A stretch of DNA of 64,000 bases from NCBI GenBank assembly GCA_910583835.1, contig CAJTYM010000004.1:62001-126000 (forward strand), given 5' to 3'. A program made the translations under genes and the position numbers. Below are positions 34,681 to 42,759 of this stretch, piece after piece. Origin of the DNA: an uncultured Lachnospiraceae bacterium (GTDB lineage Bacteria; Bacillota; Clostridia; Lachnospirales; Lachnospiraceae). Position 1 is the first letter of the stretch. Each line of letters opens with the position of its first letter. Under the pieces are notes generated by a model, which was not told where the DNA came from, searched no databases, and saw only the letters and a program-made list of their open reading frames with translations.

Positions 34681-34974
34681 TTACACTTCATGATAACGGT
34701 TATGGAATTTATCTTTCCCGCAGACATGGCGCTCATGGTCATTCTCTGTAATAATATAATCTCCTTCGCGCAGGAAAATCATCCCCCGCCGGTTCTGGAT
34801 AAAGGGGCACACCACCACCCCATCCTCTCTTGATATCTTAATCAGCTTCTCTGTCGCAATCCAGCCATTGGTCACAATAGAGGTCCAGGGCATAAATCCG
34901 TCTTCCATTCCTTTGTCCAGCTCATACTGCGCCGCTTCCACCTCAATACTGCTTCTTATATACTTCATATTCAC
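34681..34974 (-). CDS. Small protein of unknown function
   Basis: A 97-residue soluble protein. The frame begins with GTG at 34974; an ATG two codons later (34968) fits the GGAG site about as well. It has MKYIRSSIEVEAAQYELD, a central beta-rich part, and the C-terminal segment FLREGDYIITENDHERHVCGKDKF. A GDYI(I/V) segment before a short acidic-Tyr/Val end is common in small phage-type and cytosolic proteins of unknown role. It lies between ackA and addB. The function is unknown. Confidence 0.75.
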   Translation of the reverse strand: MNMKYIRSSIEVEAAQYELDKGMEDGFMPWTSIVTNGWIATEKLIKISREDGVVVCPFIQNRRGMIFLREGDYIITENDHERHVCGKDKFHNRYHEV

Positions 34975-35011
34975 CAGTCTCCTTTCTCCTATGTGGCAAA
35001 ATCTGAACTAT

Positions 35012-36205
35012 CTATGCTGTAACTAATGATACCGTCTCACGTGCGATGGCAAGCTCCTCATTGGTGGGCAGGCAGATAACAGTTACCTGGGAATCCGGTG
35101 TAGATATTATCCTCTCTTCTCCATGGACTTCATTCGCCTCATCATCCAGCTTCACGCCCAGATAGCCCAGGTAATCGCAGATGCCCTTCCTCGTATTGGG
35201 CCCATTCTCACCCACGCCGGCAGTAAAGCAGATAACATCCACGCCGTTCATCGCTGCCGTGTAAGCTCCCACATACTTGGCTGCACGGTAAATATATGTC
35301 CTCAGCGCACGGATTCCTGCCGGGTCATTCTTCTCGGCTGCCGCTTCCAAATCACGGAAATCACTGGAAATATGGGATAAGCCCTGCACGCCTGATTTCT
35401 TATTTAAGATGTTCATAATCCCTTCCAAATCCGTGCTTTCTTTCTTCGCCAGGTATTCCATGGCCCCGGGGTCGATATCGCCGGACCTTGTTCCCATAAT
35501 CAGACCCTCTAAAGGCGTCAGCCCCATGGAAGTGTCAATGGATTTGCCATTCTTAACGGCACAGATGGACGCGCCGTTTCCCAGATGGCAGACGATGGTC
35601 TTTAACTCCTCATAAGGTTTGCCCACCAGTTCTGCCGCACGTTTGGAGACATAGCTGTGGGAAGTGCCGTGGAAACCGTATCTCCTGACCTTATATTTCT
35701 CATAATAATCATAATCTATTCCATAGAGGTATGCTTCCTCCGGCATCGTCTGATGGAACGCCGTATCAAATACGCCTACCATGGGCACATGCGGCATCAG
35801 TTCCTGACATGCACGGATTCCGATAAGATTCGCCGGGTTGTGCAGCGGCGCCAAATCGTTGCACTCCTCAATCACTTTCAGCACTTCCTCATTCAAGATT
35901 GTGGAAGAAGCAAATTTCTCCCCGCCATGGACAACCCTGTGTCCGACTGCCCCGATTTCCTCCAGGCTCTTCAGCGCCCCAGTCTTAGGATTCACCAGGG
36001 CATCCAATACCATCTGGATTGCCTGCTTATGCGTGGGCATATCCGCATCGGTAATCTCCTTCTCACCGCCTGCTTTCTGGTATACCAGCCTGCCGTCCAG
36101 GCCAATCCTCTCACACAAACCCTTTGCCAGCACTGCCTCCGTATCAGAGTTGATTACCTGGTATTTCAGCGAGGAACTTCCACAGTTGACTACTAATATA
36201 TTCAT
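35012..36205 (-). CDS. ackA: Acetate kinase
   Basis: AckA makes ATP from acetyl phosphate and ADP, yielding acetate, a core fermentation step. The 397-residue enzyme has both ASKHA signatures (NILVVNCGSSSLKYQ; VGHRVVHGGEKF), the active-site region MGTRSGDIDPG and FTAGVGENGPNTR. Length is normal. No pta gene is adjacent, unlike in many Firmicutes. The AAGGAG site is well placed, and a promoter lies at 36252-36280. Confidence 0.98.
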   Translation of the reverse strand: MNILVVNCGSSSLKYQVINSDTEAVLAKGLCERIGLDGRLVYQKAGGEKEITDADMPTHKQAIQMVLDALVNPKTGALKSLEEIGAVGHRVVHGGEKFASSTILNEEVLKVIEECNDLAPLHNPANLIGIRACQELMPHVPMVGVFDTAFHQTMPEEAYLYGIDYDYYEKYKVRRYGFHGTSHSYVSKRAAELVGKPYEELKTIVCHLGNGASICAVKNGKSIDTSMGLTPLEGLIMGTRSGDIDPGAMEYLAKKESTDLEGIMNILNKKSGVQGLSHISSDFRDLEAAAEKNDPAGIRALRTYIYRAAKYVGAYTAAMNGVDVICFTAGVGENGPNTRKGICDYLGYLGVKLDDEANEVHGEERIISTPDSQVTVICLPTNEELAIARETVSLVTA

Positions 36206-36251
36206 CTTTTTCTCCTTTCTCGTACACTAGCGAAAAATTTTTCTTTCTTCC

Positions 36252-36280
36252 ATTATAAACCAATCTATTTTCACATACAA
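36252..36280 (-). promoter_or_regulatory. Promoter of ackA
   Basis: Minus strand: TTGTAT (36275-36280), 17-bp spacer, TATAAT (36252-36257). It occupies the space where the missing 5' part of sigG would be expected on the other strand. Confidence 0.65.
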
Positions 36281-36314
36281 GCCCTTTCTGTTTCGACAAA
36301 GAACATTCATTCCC

Positions 36315-36830
36315 ATGATAATAGGTGAAATAAGACGCTATCTGCGCGACAACAATTCCATCCGTGTCAGCCGCTCCCTGCGCGACACCGCCTACAAGGC
36401 AATCCATGCCAAGGAACTTCTGTCCAAGGAGTTGTCCAGGGAACCCACCATCGATGATATCGCCGAGAAAATCGAAATCCCCAAGGAAGATATTGTCTTT
36501 GCGCTGGATGCCATCCAATGCCCGATAAGCCTGTACGACCCGGTCTATACAGACGGCGGCGACACGCTCTATGTGATGGACCAAATCAGCGATAAAAAAA
36601 ACAAAGAAGAGACCTGGGTAGAGGAACTCTCCTTAAGCGATGCCATGAAACGGTTAAACGAACGCGAAAACTACATCATCAAACTCCGTTTCTTCGAGGG
36701 TAAAACCCAGATGGAAGTCGCCGAAGAAATTCACATCTCCCAGGCCCAAGTCAGCAGGCTGGAAAAGTCTGCCTTAAAAAACATGAAAAATTATCTCTCT
36801 ATTGGTCCCACTTGTCACAGAGGGAATTAA
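36315..36830 (+). pseudogene. sigG: 5'-truncated, inverted sigG (sporulation sigma-G) remnant
   Basis: About 160 codons match forespore sigma factor SigG from the end of region 2 to region 4: MIIGEIRRYLRDNN, IRVSRSLRDTAYKA, LDAIQCPISLYDPVY, VMDQISDKKNK and FEGKTQMEVAEEI, then SQAQVSRLEK. The first 85 or so residues (regions 1.2-2.3, core binding and -10 melting) are missing; upstream is only the ackA promoter, and no ribosome site precedes the ATG. At the 3' end the native tail is replaced by about ten residues read from the opposite strand of the nuclease gene, which it overlaps by 32 bp. Its strand is opposite to sigE. The frame has no stops, suggesting recent damage. It cannot be a working sigma factor as it stands. 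Confidence 0.85.
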
Positions 36831-38397
36831 TCTGGTCAGCAAATTTGCCGAGCTCCTTGTTGGGACGTCCTTCACATTTGCGGATAACCGCAAGGAGACG
36901 CTCGCCAGCTGCCACAAGCCTTGCAAAGATATTGGAAACAGCATGTTTCTCTTTCTTCTTCGCTGCACGTTCCCGGCTGCCACGCGCAATGCAGACATTC
37001 TCTGCCAGGTCATAAATATCCCCACTGTACGGTCCTATCGCCGGAATTTTCGTTTCCCTTTCCACCAGCTCTGCAAATTCATCACACACTATGTCCTGCC
37101 CATGGACAACGAACACACGCTTGGGCGTATTGCCAAACGCCTTCACCCACTCCAGCAGATGCGTCTGGTCCGCATGTCCGCTGATTCCCGGCAGTTTCGC
37201 GATGCGCGCCCGCACCTCGATTTCCTCACCGAACAGCTTCACCTGCTTATGCCCATCCAAAAGCTGGTTGCCCAATGTGCCCGGTACCTGATAGCCGACA
37301 AACAGAATCGTGGAGTCGGACCGCCATAGGTTGTGCTTGAGATGATGGCGGATCCTTCCTGCCTCGCACATGCCTGAAGCAGAAATAATCACAATCGGCT
37401 TCTCAATAAAATTAATCATCCTTGACTCATCGCTGGTCACTGCCACCTTAAGCCCTGGGAAAGAGAGCGGATTCTTGCCTTTCTCCAACATTTTCTGCGC
37501 CCGCTCATTGAAGCAGTCGTGTACATGCCTCTGAAAAATGCTGGTCGCCTCCACTGCCAATGGGCTGTCAATATAGACCTCAAAATCTGCAAACTCCGGC
37601 AGCAAATTCTCTTTCTTAATCCTTCTGAGGAAAAACAGCATCTCCTGCGTCCTGCCCACGGAAAATGCCGGTATCACGACATTGCCTCCACGCGTAAAGG
37701 TCTCCCGGCATACCTCGGCAAGCTCCGGCGCGTAGTCTGGCGGCCGCTTATGGATCCGGTCGCCATATGTGGATTCCACAATCACATAATCTGCTTCATT
37801 TATGTATTGCGGGTCGCGGATTAACGGACGTTCGCCGTTCCCGATATCGCCGGAAAATACCAGTTTGACCTGCTTATCCTCTTCCGTCCCCCACACTTCA
37901 ATGCTCGAAGAACCGAGCAGGTGGCCGGCATCAATAAAACGGATTGTTATCTCCGGGCATAGCGTAACCTTTTCCCCATATTCACAGGGGACAAAATATT
38001 TGAGCACCCCTTCTGCATCTTCCATGCTGTACATAGGCTCTACCAGCGGCCTGCCGGCACGGCGTGCCTTGCGGTTCTTCCATTCCGCTTCAAATTCCTG
38101 GATATGCGCTGAATCCTTCAGCATGATATTGCACAATTCCGCCGTCTGCCTTGTGGCATAAATCTTCCCCCGAAACCCTTTGCTGTACAGAAGCGGCAGC
38201 AGACCTGAATGGTCGATATGCGCGTGCGTAACAAGCACATAATCAATCTCTGCCGCATTGACCGGTATCTCCTGATTGACATACAGATCTTTCCCCTGTT
38301 CCATGCCGCAGTCAACCAGAAGATTTACCTTCCCCATCCGTAAGTAGTGACAGCTTCCCGTAACCTCATGGGCCGCCCCCAAAAATTCCAGCTTCAT
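36799..38397 (-). CDS. MBL-fold beta-CASP RNA-processing nuclease (CPSF/YSH1-like)
   Basis: A 532-residue metallo-beta-lactamase nuclease. The metal site HAHIDHSGLLPLLY is near residue 60; VGRTQEMLFFLRRIKKE and SGMCEAGRIRHHL mark the beta-CASP domain, and ISGHADQTHLLEWV is the C-terminal histidine motif. Members (COG1236) process RNA; the substrate here is unknown. A tail of about 70 residues beyond the core is Lys/Arg-rich. I place the start at 38397 because GGAG lies 8 nt upstream and the conserved MKLEFLGAAHEVTGS begins there. It stands between sigE and the sigG remnant, where sigG would normally be. Confidence 0.9.
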   Translation of the reverse strand: MKLEFLGAAHEVTGSCHYLRMGKVNLLVDCGMEQGKDLYVNQEIPVNAAEIDYVLVTHAHIDHSGLLPLLYSKGFRGKIYATRQTAELCNIMLKDSAHIQEFEAEWKNRKARRAGRPLVEPMYSMEDAEGVLKYFVPCEYGEKVTLCPEITIRFIDAGHLLGSSSIEVWGTEEDKQVKLVFSGDIGNGERPLIRDPQYINEADYVIVESTYGDRIHKRPPDYAPELAEVCRETFTRGGNVVIPAFSVGRTQEMLFFLRRIKKENLLPEFADFEVYIDSPLAVEATSIFQRHVHDCFNERAQKMLEKGKNPLSFPGLKVAVTSDESRMINFIEKPIVIISASGMCEAGRIRHHLKHNLWRSDSTILFVGYQVPGTLGNQLLDGHKQVKLFGEEIEVRARIAKLPGISGHADQTHLLEWVKAFGNTPKRVFVVHGQDIVCDEFAELVERETKIPAIGPYSGDIYDLAENVCIARGSRERAAKKKEKHAVSNIFARLVAAGERLLAVIRKCEGRPNKELGKFADQINSLCDKWDQ

Positions 38398-38501
38398 CCT
38401 ACCATCTCCTTTGTAAGTCTGTGCTATCCTTATGTAAGTCTGTACATTCATTATACCAAACGCCCTACCTGGTGTAAAGCGTATTCCTAAGGCTTCGGCA
38501 A

Positions 38502-39242
38502 TCACTCAAACCTTACAATCTCTTTTTTGAGCCGCTTCATTATCTTTTTTTCCAGCCGCGAAATATAGGACTGGGAAATTCCCAGTAAATCCGCCACCTC
38601 CTTTTGCGTCATTTCCTCGCCGCTGGGATTTTTCAGCCCAAAACGCAGTTCCACAATCGTCCGTTCCCGGTCAGATAATTTCTCCACTGCATGCTGCAGA
38701 AGGCTCTTTTCTACTTCTGTCTCAATGTCACGGTAGATAATGTCTTCGTCCGTACCTAAGATATCAGACAGGAGCAGTTCATTTCCGTCCCAGTCCACAT
38801 TCAAGGGCTCGTCAATCGACACCTCCATCCTGGTCTTGTTGTTCCTGCGCAGGTACATGAGGATTTCATTTTCTATGCAGCGCGAAGCGTAGGTGGCAAG
38901 CTTAATGTTCTTGGTAGGGTTGAAAGTGTTGATGGCTTTAATCAGCCCGATTGTGCCAATGGAAATTAAATCCTCCACACCGATTCCCGTATTGTCAAAT
39001 TTCTTAGCTATGTATACCACCAGGCGCAGGTTATGCTCAATCAAAATGCTCTTCGCCTTCTGGGAATCCTCTTCCGCCAGCATTTGGATATAGCGGTTTT
39101 CCTCCCGCGCATCTAACGGCGGCGGCAGTATTTCCGCACCCCCGATATAGTGGATATCCCCTTTTTTCATCAATAACATATTGCGGATATTGGCAATCAG
39201 TTTTAATTGGAAATGCTGTGGAATTGCAATTTTTATGTACAT
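38502..39242 (-). CDS. sigE: Sporulation sigma factor SigE
   Basis: The early mother-cell sigma factor, 246 residues. Region 2 is LVVYIAKKFDNTGIGVEDLISIGTIGL split by normal spacing; region 3 and 4 follow (VSIDEPLNVDWDGNEL; LSDRERTIVELRFGLKN; TQKEVADLLGISQSYISRLEKKI). The N-terminal MYIKIAIPQHFQLKL is the pro-sequence type removed by SpoIIGA. The ATG at 39242 has AGGAGG 6 nt upstream. It follows spoIIGA by 10 bp and is intact. Confidence 0.97.
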   Translation of the reverse strand: MYIKIAIPQHFQLKLIANIRNMLLMKKGDIHYIGGAEILPPPLDAREENRYIQMLAEEDSQKAKSILIEHNLRLVVYIAKKFDNTGIGVEDLISIGTIGLIKAINTFNPTKNIKLATYASRCIENEILMYLRRNNKTRMEVSIDEPLNVDWDGNELLLSDILGTDEDIIYRDIETEVEKSLLQHAVEKLSDRERTIVELRFGLKNPSGEEMTQKEVADLLGISQSYISRLEKKIMKRLKKEIVRFE

Positions 39243-39252
39243 ATTCATCCTC

Positions 39253-40038
39253 CTAATTTTCCATACTTCTTCCATTTAAGATTACATCGTATCTGTCGTG
39301 CTGAAATAATTTCTCTTTCGCAAGCCCCAGCACAGGCTTTTCCAGATAGAGGGGCTGTTCTTCCTTTAAAATGTACATTCCCTCAATGGTGACCGCCTCC
39401 AGCATCCCATTTTCCTCCCCCAGAGAATGGAATGGAATCAGGCGTGTCATCAGCTGCCCTTCCTCAATCTGTCCTTCCAGAATTTTTCTTCTTATAATAT
39501 GTACCGGTTTCCCCACTGTTGGGTCCACGAGAAGGTTTCCCGTGTCAAAAAAGCCTTTCACCGCAATATTTCCTGCCCGGGTCACCAAAAGGAGCTCACA
39601 GACCGTATCCTTCTGCCGCCGGATGCCTGCCATGGCTTTCTCTGCCGCCACAAGAAATAACGCTGCGCCTGCCAGATAAATCCAATAATTCCTGCCCGCT
39701 CCCCAAGCATTGGCACACCATTGCAGGATGCCGCCCAGGAGAATCACAGACAGATAGGACAAAAACCATTGGCAAAAGAATTGCTTCCAGGTCCTGCCGC
39801 GGTAACAGAGCCAGACCATCAGCGGATTTGCCAAAAAATGAACACCCAGCTGATACCAGGTGTAATCACTCAGAAAAAAGAACAGGCACATAGCGCCTGC
39901 TGTCCCGACAAAGCCAGACACCAGGAGCCTCCATACGCGAATGCGCTGTTTCATTATCCTGCCGGCAACCCAAAGGGCAATGATGTCCATGCTCAAATTC
40001 GTCACAAACCAGATGTCCGCATACAATTCATACTTCAC
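39253..40038 (-). CDS. spoIIGA: Sigma-E processing peptidase SpoIIGA
   Basis: A membrane aspartyl protease that cleaves pro-SigE after septum formation. About five N-terminal membrane segments (residues 1-140) precede a soluble protease domain with GFFDTGNLLVDPTVGKPV (catalytic Asp) and IPFHSLGEENGML. I place the start at a GTG at 40038 because AAGGAGG lies 6 nt before it; this gives MKYELYADIWFVTNLSMD, typical for the family, and 261 residues. It is coupled to sigE. Confidence 0.93.
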   Translation of the reverse strand: MKYELYADIWFVTNLSMDIIALWVAGRIMKQRIRVWRLLVSGFVGTAGAMCLFFFLSDYTWYQLGVHFLANPLMVWLCYRGRTWKQFFCQWFLSYLSVILLGGILQWCANAWGAGRNYWIYLAGAALFLVAAEKAMAGIRRQKDTVCELLLVTRAGNIAVKGFFDTGNLLVDPTVGKPVHIIRRKILEGQIEEGQLMTRLIPFHSLGEENGMLEAVTIEGMYILKEEQPLYLEKPVLGLAKEKLFQHDRYDVILNGRSMEN

Positions 40039-40078
40039 GCCCACCCTCCTTGCCATTGCTGCCATTTCTGATAACTAC

Positions 40079-40193
40079 AGTATAAGAGGATAGAACCGAT
40101 TATTTTGTCAAACCATTGTCCGTTTTCCAAAAAATCCTTCTACAGAATACGACTTTAAAACGGACAGCCATTAGCAAGGAATAATCGACAAAA
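40079..40193 (-). promoter_or_regulatory. spoIIG-type promoter with Spo0A boxes
   Basis: On the minus strand TTGACA (40106-40111) and TATACT (40079-40084) are 21 bp apart, longer than the usual 17 and like the 22-bp spacing of the Bacillus spoIIG promoter. TTTTGTCAAA (40103-40112) overlaps the -35, and TTTTGTCGAT (40184-40193, minus) is further upstream; both resemble Spo0A boxes. A 10-bp inverted repeat TGTCCGTTTT/AAAACGGACA lies between (40117-40166). Confidence 0.65.
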
Positions 40194-40225
40194 CAATAAA
40201 AAATATCATCAATTGCAACGTCACC

Positions 40226-40254
40226 TTGACGAATACATTGATTTAAAGTATTAT
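40226..40254 (+). promoter_or_regulatory. Promoter of the 4-helix chemoreceptor gene
   Basis: TTGACG (40226-40231), 17-bp spacer, TATTAT (40249-40254); the gene starts about 50 bp downstream. It diverges from the spoIIGA promoter. Confidence 0.8.
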
Positions 40255-40302
40255 AGAAATAGATATTTTAACCAAAGAAAGTATTTACAGGGGGAATTTT
40301 TT

Positions 40303-41973
40303 ATGGAAAAACACAGCCAGTCATACCAACTAAAGAAAATCATCAAGCAATCTGCCATATCCGTCATTGTAGGCACAATCATGCTGCTGCTGTCTGTAAG
40401 CACAATGTTTCTGATGAGCCATGTAACAGACGAAGAGCTTGAGACAACAACCTTACTGAATCAGTACCGCCTCGGTTCCAAGGCCCTGACTTATGCGGTG
40501 CAGACTTACGCCGTCACCGGCAAACAGCAATATTATGACGACTACATGAGGGAATTGAACGAGGACAAGAACCGTGACATTGCCTGGAACGGACTGAAGA
40601 AAAATAATATCAAAAGCAGCGAATGGGCGCTTATGAACCAGATTGCAGAACTCTCGAACGGCTTGGTCCCTCTGGAAGAAGAAGCCTTAAAACTTGCCGG
40701 ACAAGGAAACACCGAGGAAGCAATGTCCTATGTTTTTGGGGATGAATATGAAAGCACTACACAGGAAATCAGCGCATTGACAGACGATGCGATAAACCAG
40801 ATTCAGAAAAGGGTAAGCAAATCCAAGCGGAATCTGCGCATTTTCCAGATTATCATTGAACTGCTCTACATATCCTCATTCTTATATCTGGTTCTTCAGA
40901 TCCGCAAAATAGTAAAATTCTCTGAGAGAGAACTGTTAGAACCGATTGTGAAAGTATCGGGACAGATGATTCTGTTATCAGAAGGGCAATTCCATTCAGA
41001 GCTTGACCTGGAAGAAGACGAGAGCGAAGTCGGCAAGATGGTAGGCGCCATCTCGCTGATGAAACAGAATATCGTAGGCATGATTCGGGAAATTTCCAGT
41101 ATCCTGGAACAGATGGGCAATGGCGACTACTGCTTTGAAATGCAGCAGGATTATGTGGGGGAATTTGGTCTGATTAAGGAATCCTTCATCAAAATCAGCG
41201 GCAAGATGCGTGAGACATTAAACACCATCCGTGAGGTCTCACAACAGATTGACTGCGGTTCCGAGCAGCTTGCCTGCGCAGCCGTCGACTTGGCAGAGGG
41301 CAGTACCGAACAGGCCGGTAAAGTGTCCGATTTGGTAACCTTGATGGATGACATGTACAAGAGCATGGCAAACAGCGCCAAAGAGGCTGCCTCCACTGTG
41401 GAACTTTCCACCCATGCCGGTCAGGTCCTGGTGACTGGAAATGCAAAGATGCAGGAGCTGAAAGAAGCCATCAGTGAAATCAGCAAATGTTCCGAGGAGA
41501 TTGATGAGATTATCAGCACTATTGAAGCCATTGCCTCTGAGACCAACCTGCTTTCCCTGAATGCTTCCATCGAAGCGGCGCGCGCCGGCGAAGCCGGAAA
41601 AGGATTCGCTATCGTGGCAAACCAGGTGAAGAACCTTGCCGATGAATCCGCCAAAGCTGCCGGGGAGACAACCATACTCATTGAACGCACCGTTCTGGCT
41701 GTCGAAAAGGGTATTACGATTGCAGATGAAACTGCTGAAAATATGGACGAGGTAATGAAAGGGGCCAGAGAGGCCACAGAGAAAATGGAACAGACCTCCC
41801 GCACTCTGGAAAGCGATGTACGGAATATGCAGAGAATCAACGAAAATATTGTCCGCGTATCAGAGATCGTCGACAACAATTCAGCGACCTCACAGGAAAC
41901 TGCTGCTGTCAGCGAGGAACAGAAAGCACAGGTGGAATCCATGGTAGGGCTGGTGGAGAAATTCAATATTTAA
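40303..41973 (+). CDS. Methyl-accepting chemotaxis protein (four-helix-bundle sensor)
   Basis: A 556-residue chemoreceptor. The first membrane segment (about 15-40, ISVIVGTIMLLLSVSTMFL), an extracytoplasmic helical sensor of about 150 residues, the second membrane segment (IIIELLYISSFLYLVLQI), HAMP, and a signalling domain with SIEAARAGEAGKGFAIVANQV. The sensor looks like a 4HB_MCP domain without a Cache fold. The ATG at 40303 has GGGG about 8 nt upstream; an in-frame start 30 codons earlier overlaps the promoter. It stands with MarR and ABC genes in the only long plus-strand block of the window. Confidence 0.94.
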   Translation: MEKHSQSYQLKKIIKQSAISVIVGTIMLLLSVSTMFLMSHVTDEELETTTLLNQYRLGSKALTYAVQTYAVTGKQQYYDDYMRELNEDKNRDIAWNGLKKNNIKSSEWALMNQIAELSNGLVPLEEEALKLAGQGNTEEAMSYVFGDEYESTTQEISALTDDAINQIQKRVSKSKRNLRIFQIIIELLYISSFLYLVLQIRKIVKFSERELLEPIVKVSGQMILLSEGQFHSELDLEEDESEVGKMVGAISLMKQNIVGMIREISSILEQMGNGDYCFEMQQDYVGEFGLIKESFIKISGKMRETLNTIREVSQQIDCGSEQLACAAVDLAEGSTEQAGKVSDLVTLMDDMYKSMANSAKEAASTVELSTHAGQVLVTGNAKMQELKEAISEISKCSEEIDEIISTIEAIASETNLLSLNASIEAARAGEAGKGFAIVANQVKNLADESAKAAGETTILIERTVLAVEKGITIADETAENMDEVMKGAREATEKMEQTSRTLESDVRNMQRINENIVRVSEIVDNNSATSQETAAVSEEQKAQVESMVGLVEKFNI

Positions 41974-42034
41974 AACCGGCATAGACAGGAAAAGGATTAA
42001 AAACCACACCACGGACAGACCATGCGCTAAACGG

Positions 42035-42080
42035 AAAAATGCTTAAAATTTTTTACAAGATGATTTTAAGCATTTTTCTT
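42035..42080 (+). terminator. Rho-independent terminator of the 4-helix chemoreceptor gene
   Basis: AAAAATGCTTAAAAT (42035-42049) and ATTTTAAGCATTTTT (42063-42077) form a 15-bp stem, followed by CTTTATT. Confidence 0.85.
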
Positions 42081-42175
42081 TATTGGCCATCCATTTTCAA
42101 GATAATATACAATAGTACAAATCGGAAAGGAAAATGGGGATGTATGCTATTTTTGATGAAATTTCGCTTACTGTA

Positions 42176-42223
42176 TTGACAATCAAAATGGACTGTGCTA
42201 CTATTGCTAATAGAATTAGCAAT
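42176..42223 (+). promoter_or_regulatory. marR promoter with overlapping MarR operator
   Basis: TTGACA (42176-42181), 17-bp spacer, TACTAT (42199-42204). A perfect 9-bp inverted repeat, ATTGCTAAT-AGA-ATTAGCAAT (42203-42223), covers the end of the -10 and the expected start of transcription, so bound regulator would block the promoter. This indicates autoregulation. Confidence 0.88.
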
Positions 42224-42243
42224 AAAGTTAGGGAGTGAGAAGT

Positions 42244-42669
42244 ATGGACTATAACGAATTGGCTGTAAAGCTTGTTAATATGCGTGCAAGTATGCCACAG
42301 GTCAAAATGGAAAGAGAGATGTCCCACATGGCAAGGGGCGAGGTTCTTGCACTGAACTATATTATTGCTAATGGAAATAAGGTGTATCCGAAAAATATGA
42401 GCAAAGCCCTTATGCTTACCACAGCAAGAATTGCTGCAATGTTAAAGTCACTTGAAAAGCAGGGACTGGTTACCAGAACTCCCGACCCCTACGACAGCCG
42501 GCAGGTTATTGTTGAATTAACGGAACGGGGCATCGCTACAGTGGAGGAACGCAGGAATGCAATGATCCGTTCCGTTGCAAAAATGCTGGAGGCCTTGGGA
42601 GAAGAAGATGCCCAAGCATATGTTCGGATACAGCAAAAACTAATAGAGTTTGGTGACATTTGGAGATAA
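42244..42669 (+). CDS. MarR-family transcriptional regulator
   Basis: A 141-residue winged-helix repressor. Helix-turn-helix region: VYPKNMSKALMLTTARIAAMLKSLEKQGLVTR, with the wing at TPDPYDSRQVIVELTERG. Such regulators bind palindromes near their own promoter and release them on binding an aromatic or other toxic ligand. GGGAG lies 8 nt before the ATG at 42244. Perfect and near-perfect copies of one 21-bp palindrome lie upstream of this gene and before the ABC genes. Confidence 0.93.
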   Translation: MDYNELAVKLVNMRASMPQVKMEREMSHMARGEVLALNYIIANGNKVYPKNMSKALMLTTARIAAMLKSLEKQGLVTRTPDPYDSRQVIVELTERGIATVEERRNAMIRSVAKMLEALGEEDAQAYVRIQQKLIEFGDIWR

Positions 42670-42670
42670 A

Positions 42671-42698
42671 GCTCACGGTGAGAGCAGTGGGCTTTTTT
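42671..42698 (+). terminator. Weak terminator between marR and the ABC genes
   Basis: GCTCAC (42671-42676) can pair with GTGGGC (42687-42692, one G-T pair), followed by TTTTTT. It begins just past the marR stop and may limit read-through. Confidence 0.5.
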
Positions 42699-42707
42699 AA
42701 CACCAAT

Positions 42708-42728
42708 ATTGCTAACAAAATTAGTTAT
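42708..42728 (+). promoter_or_regulatory. Second MarR-type operator, before the ABC transporter
   Basis: ATTGCTAAC-AAA-ATTAGTTAT is an imperfect copy of the 21-bp palindrome in the marR promoter, with the same half-site spacing. It lies between marR and the ABC ATPase start at 42760, so the regulator probably also controls the exporter. Confidence 0.8.
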
Positions 42729-42759
42729 TTTACTAGCTAAAAGAAAGAGAGGTAACAGA

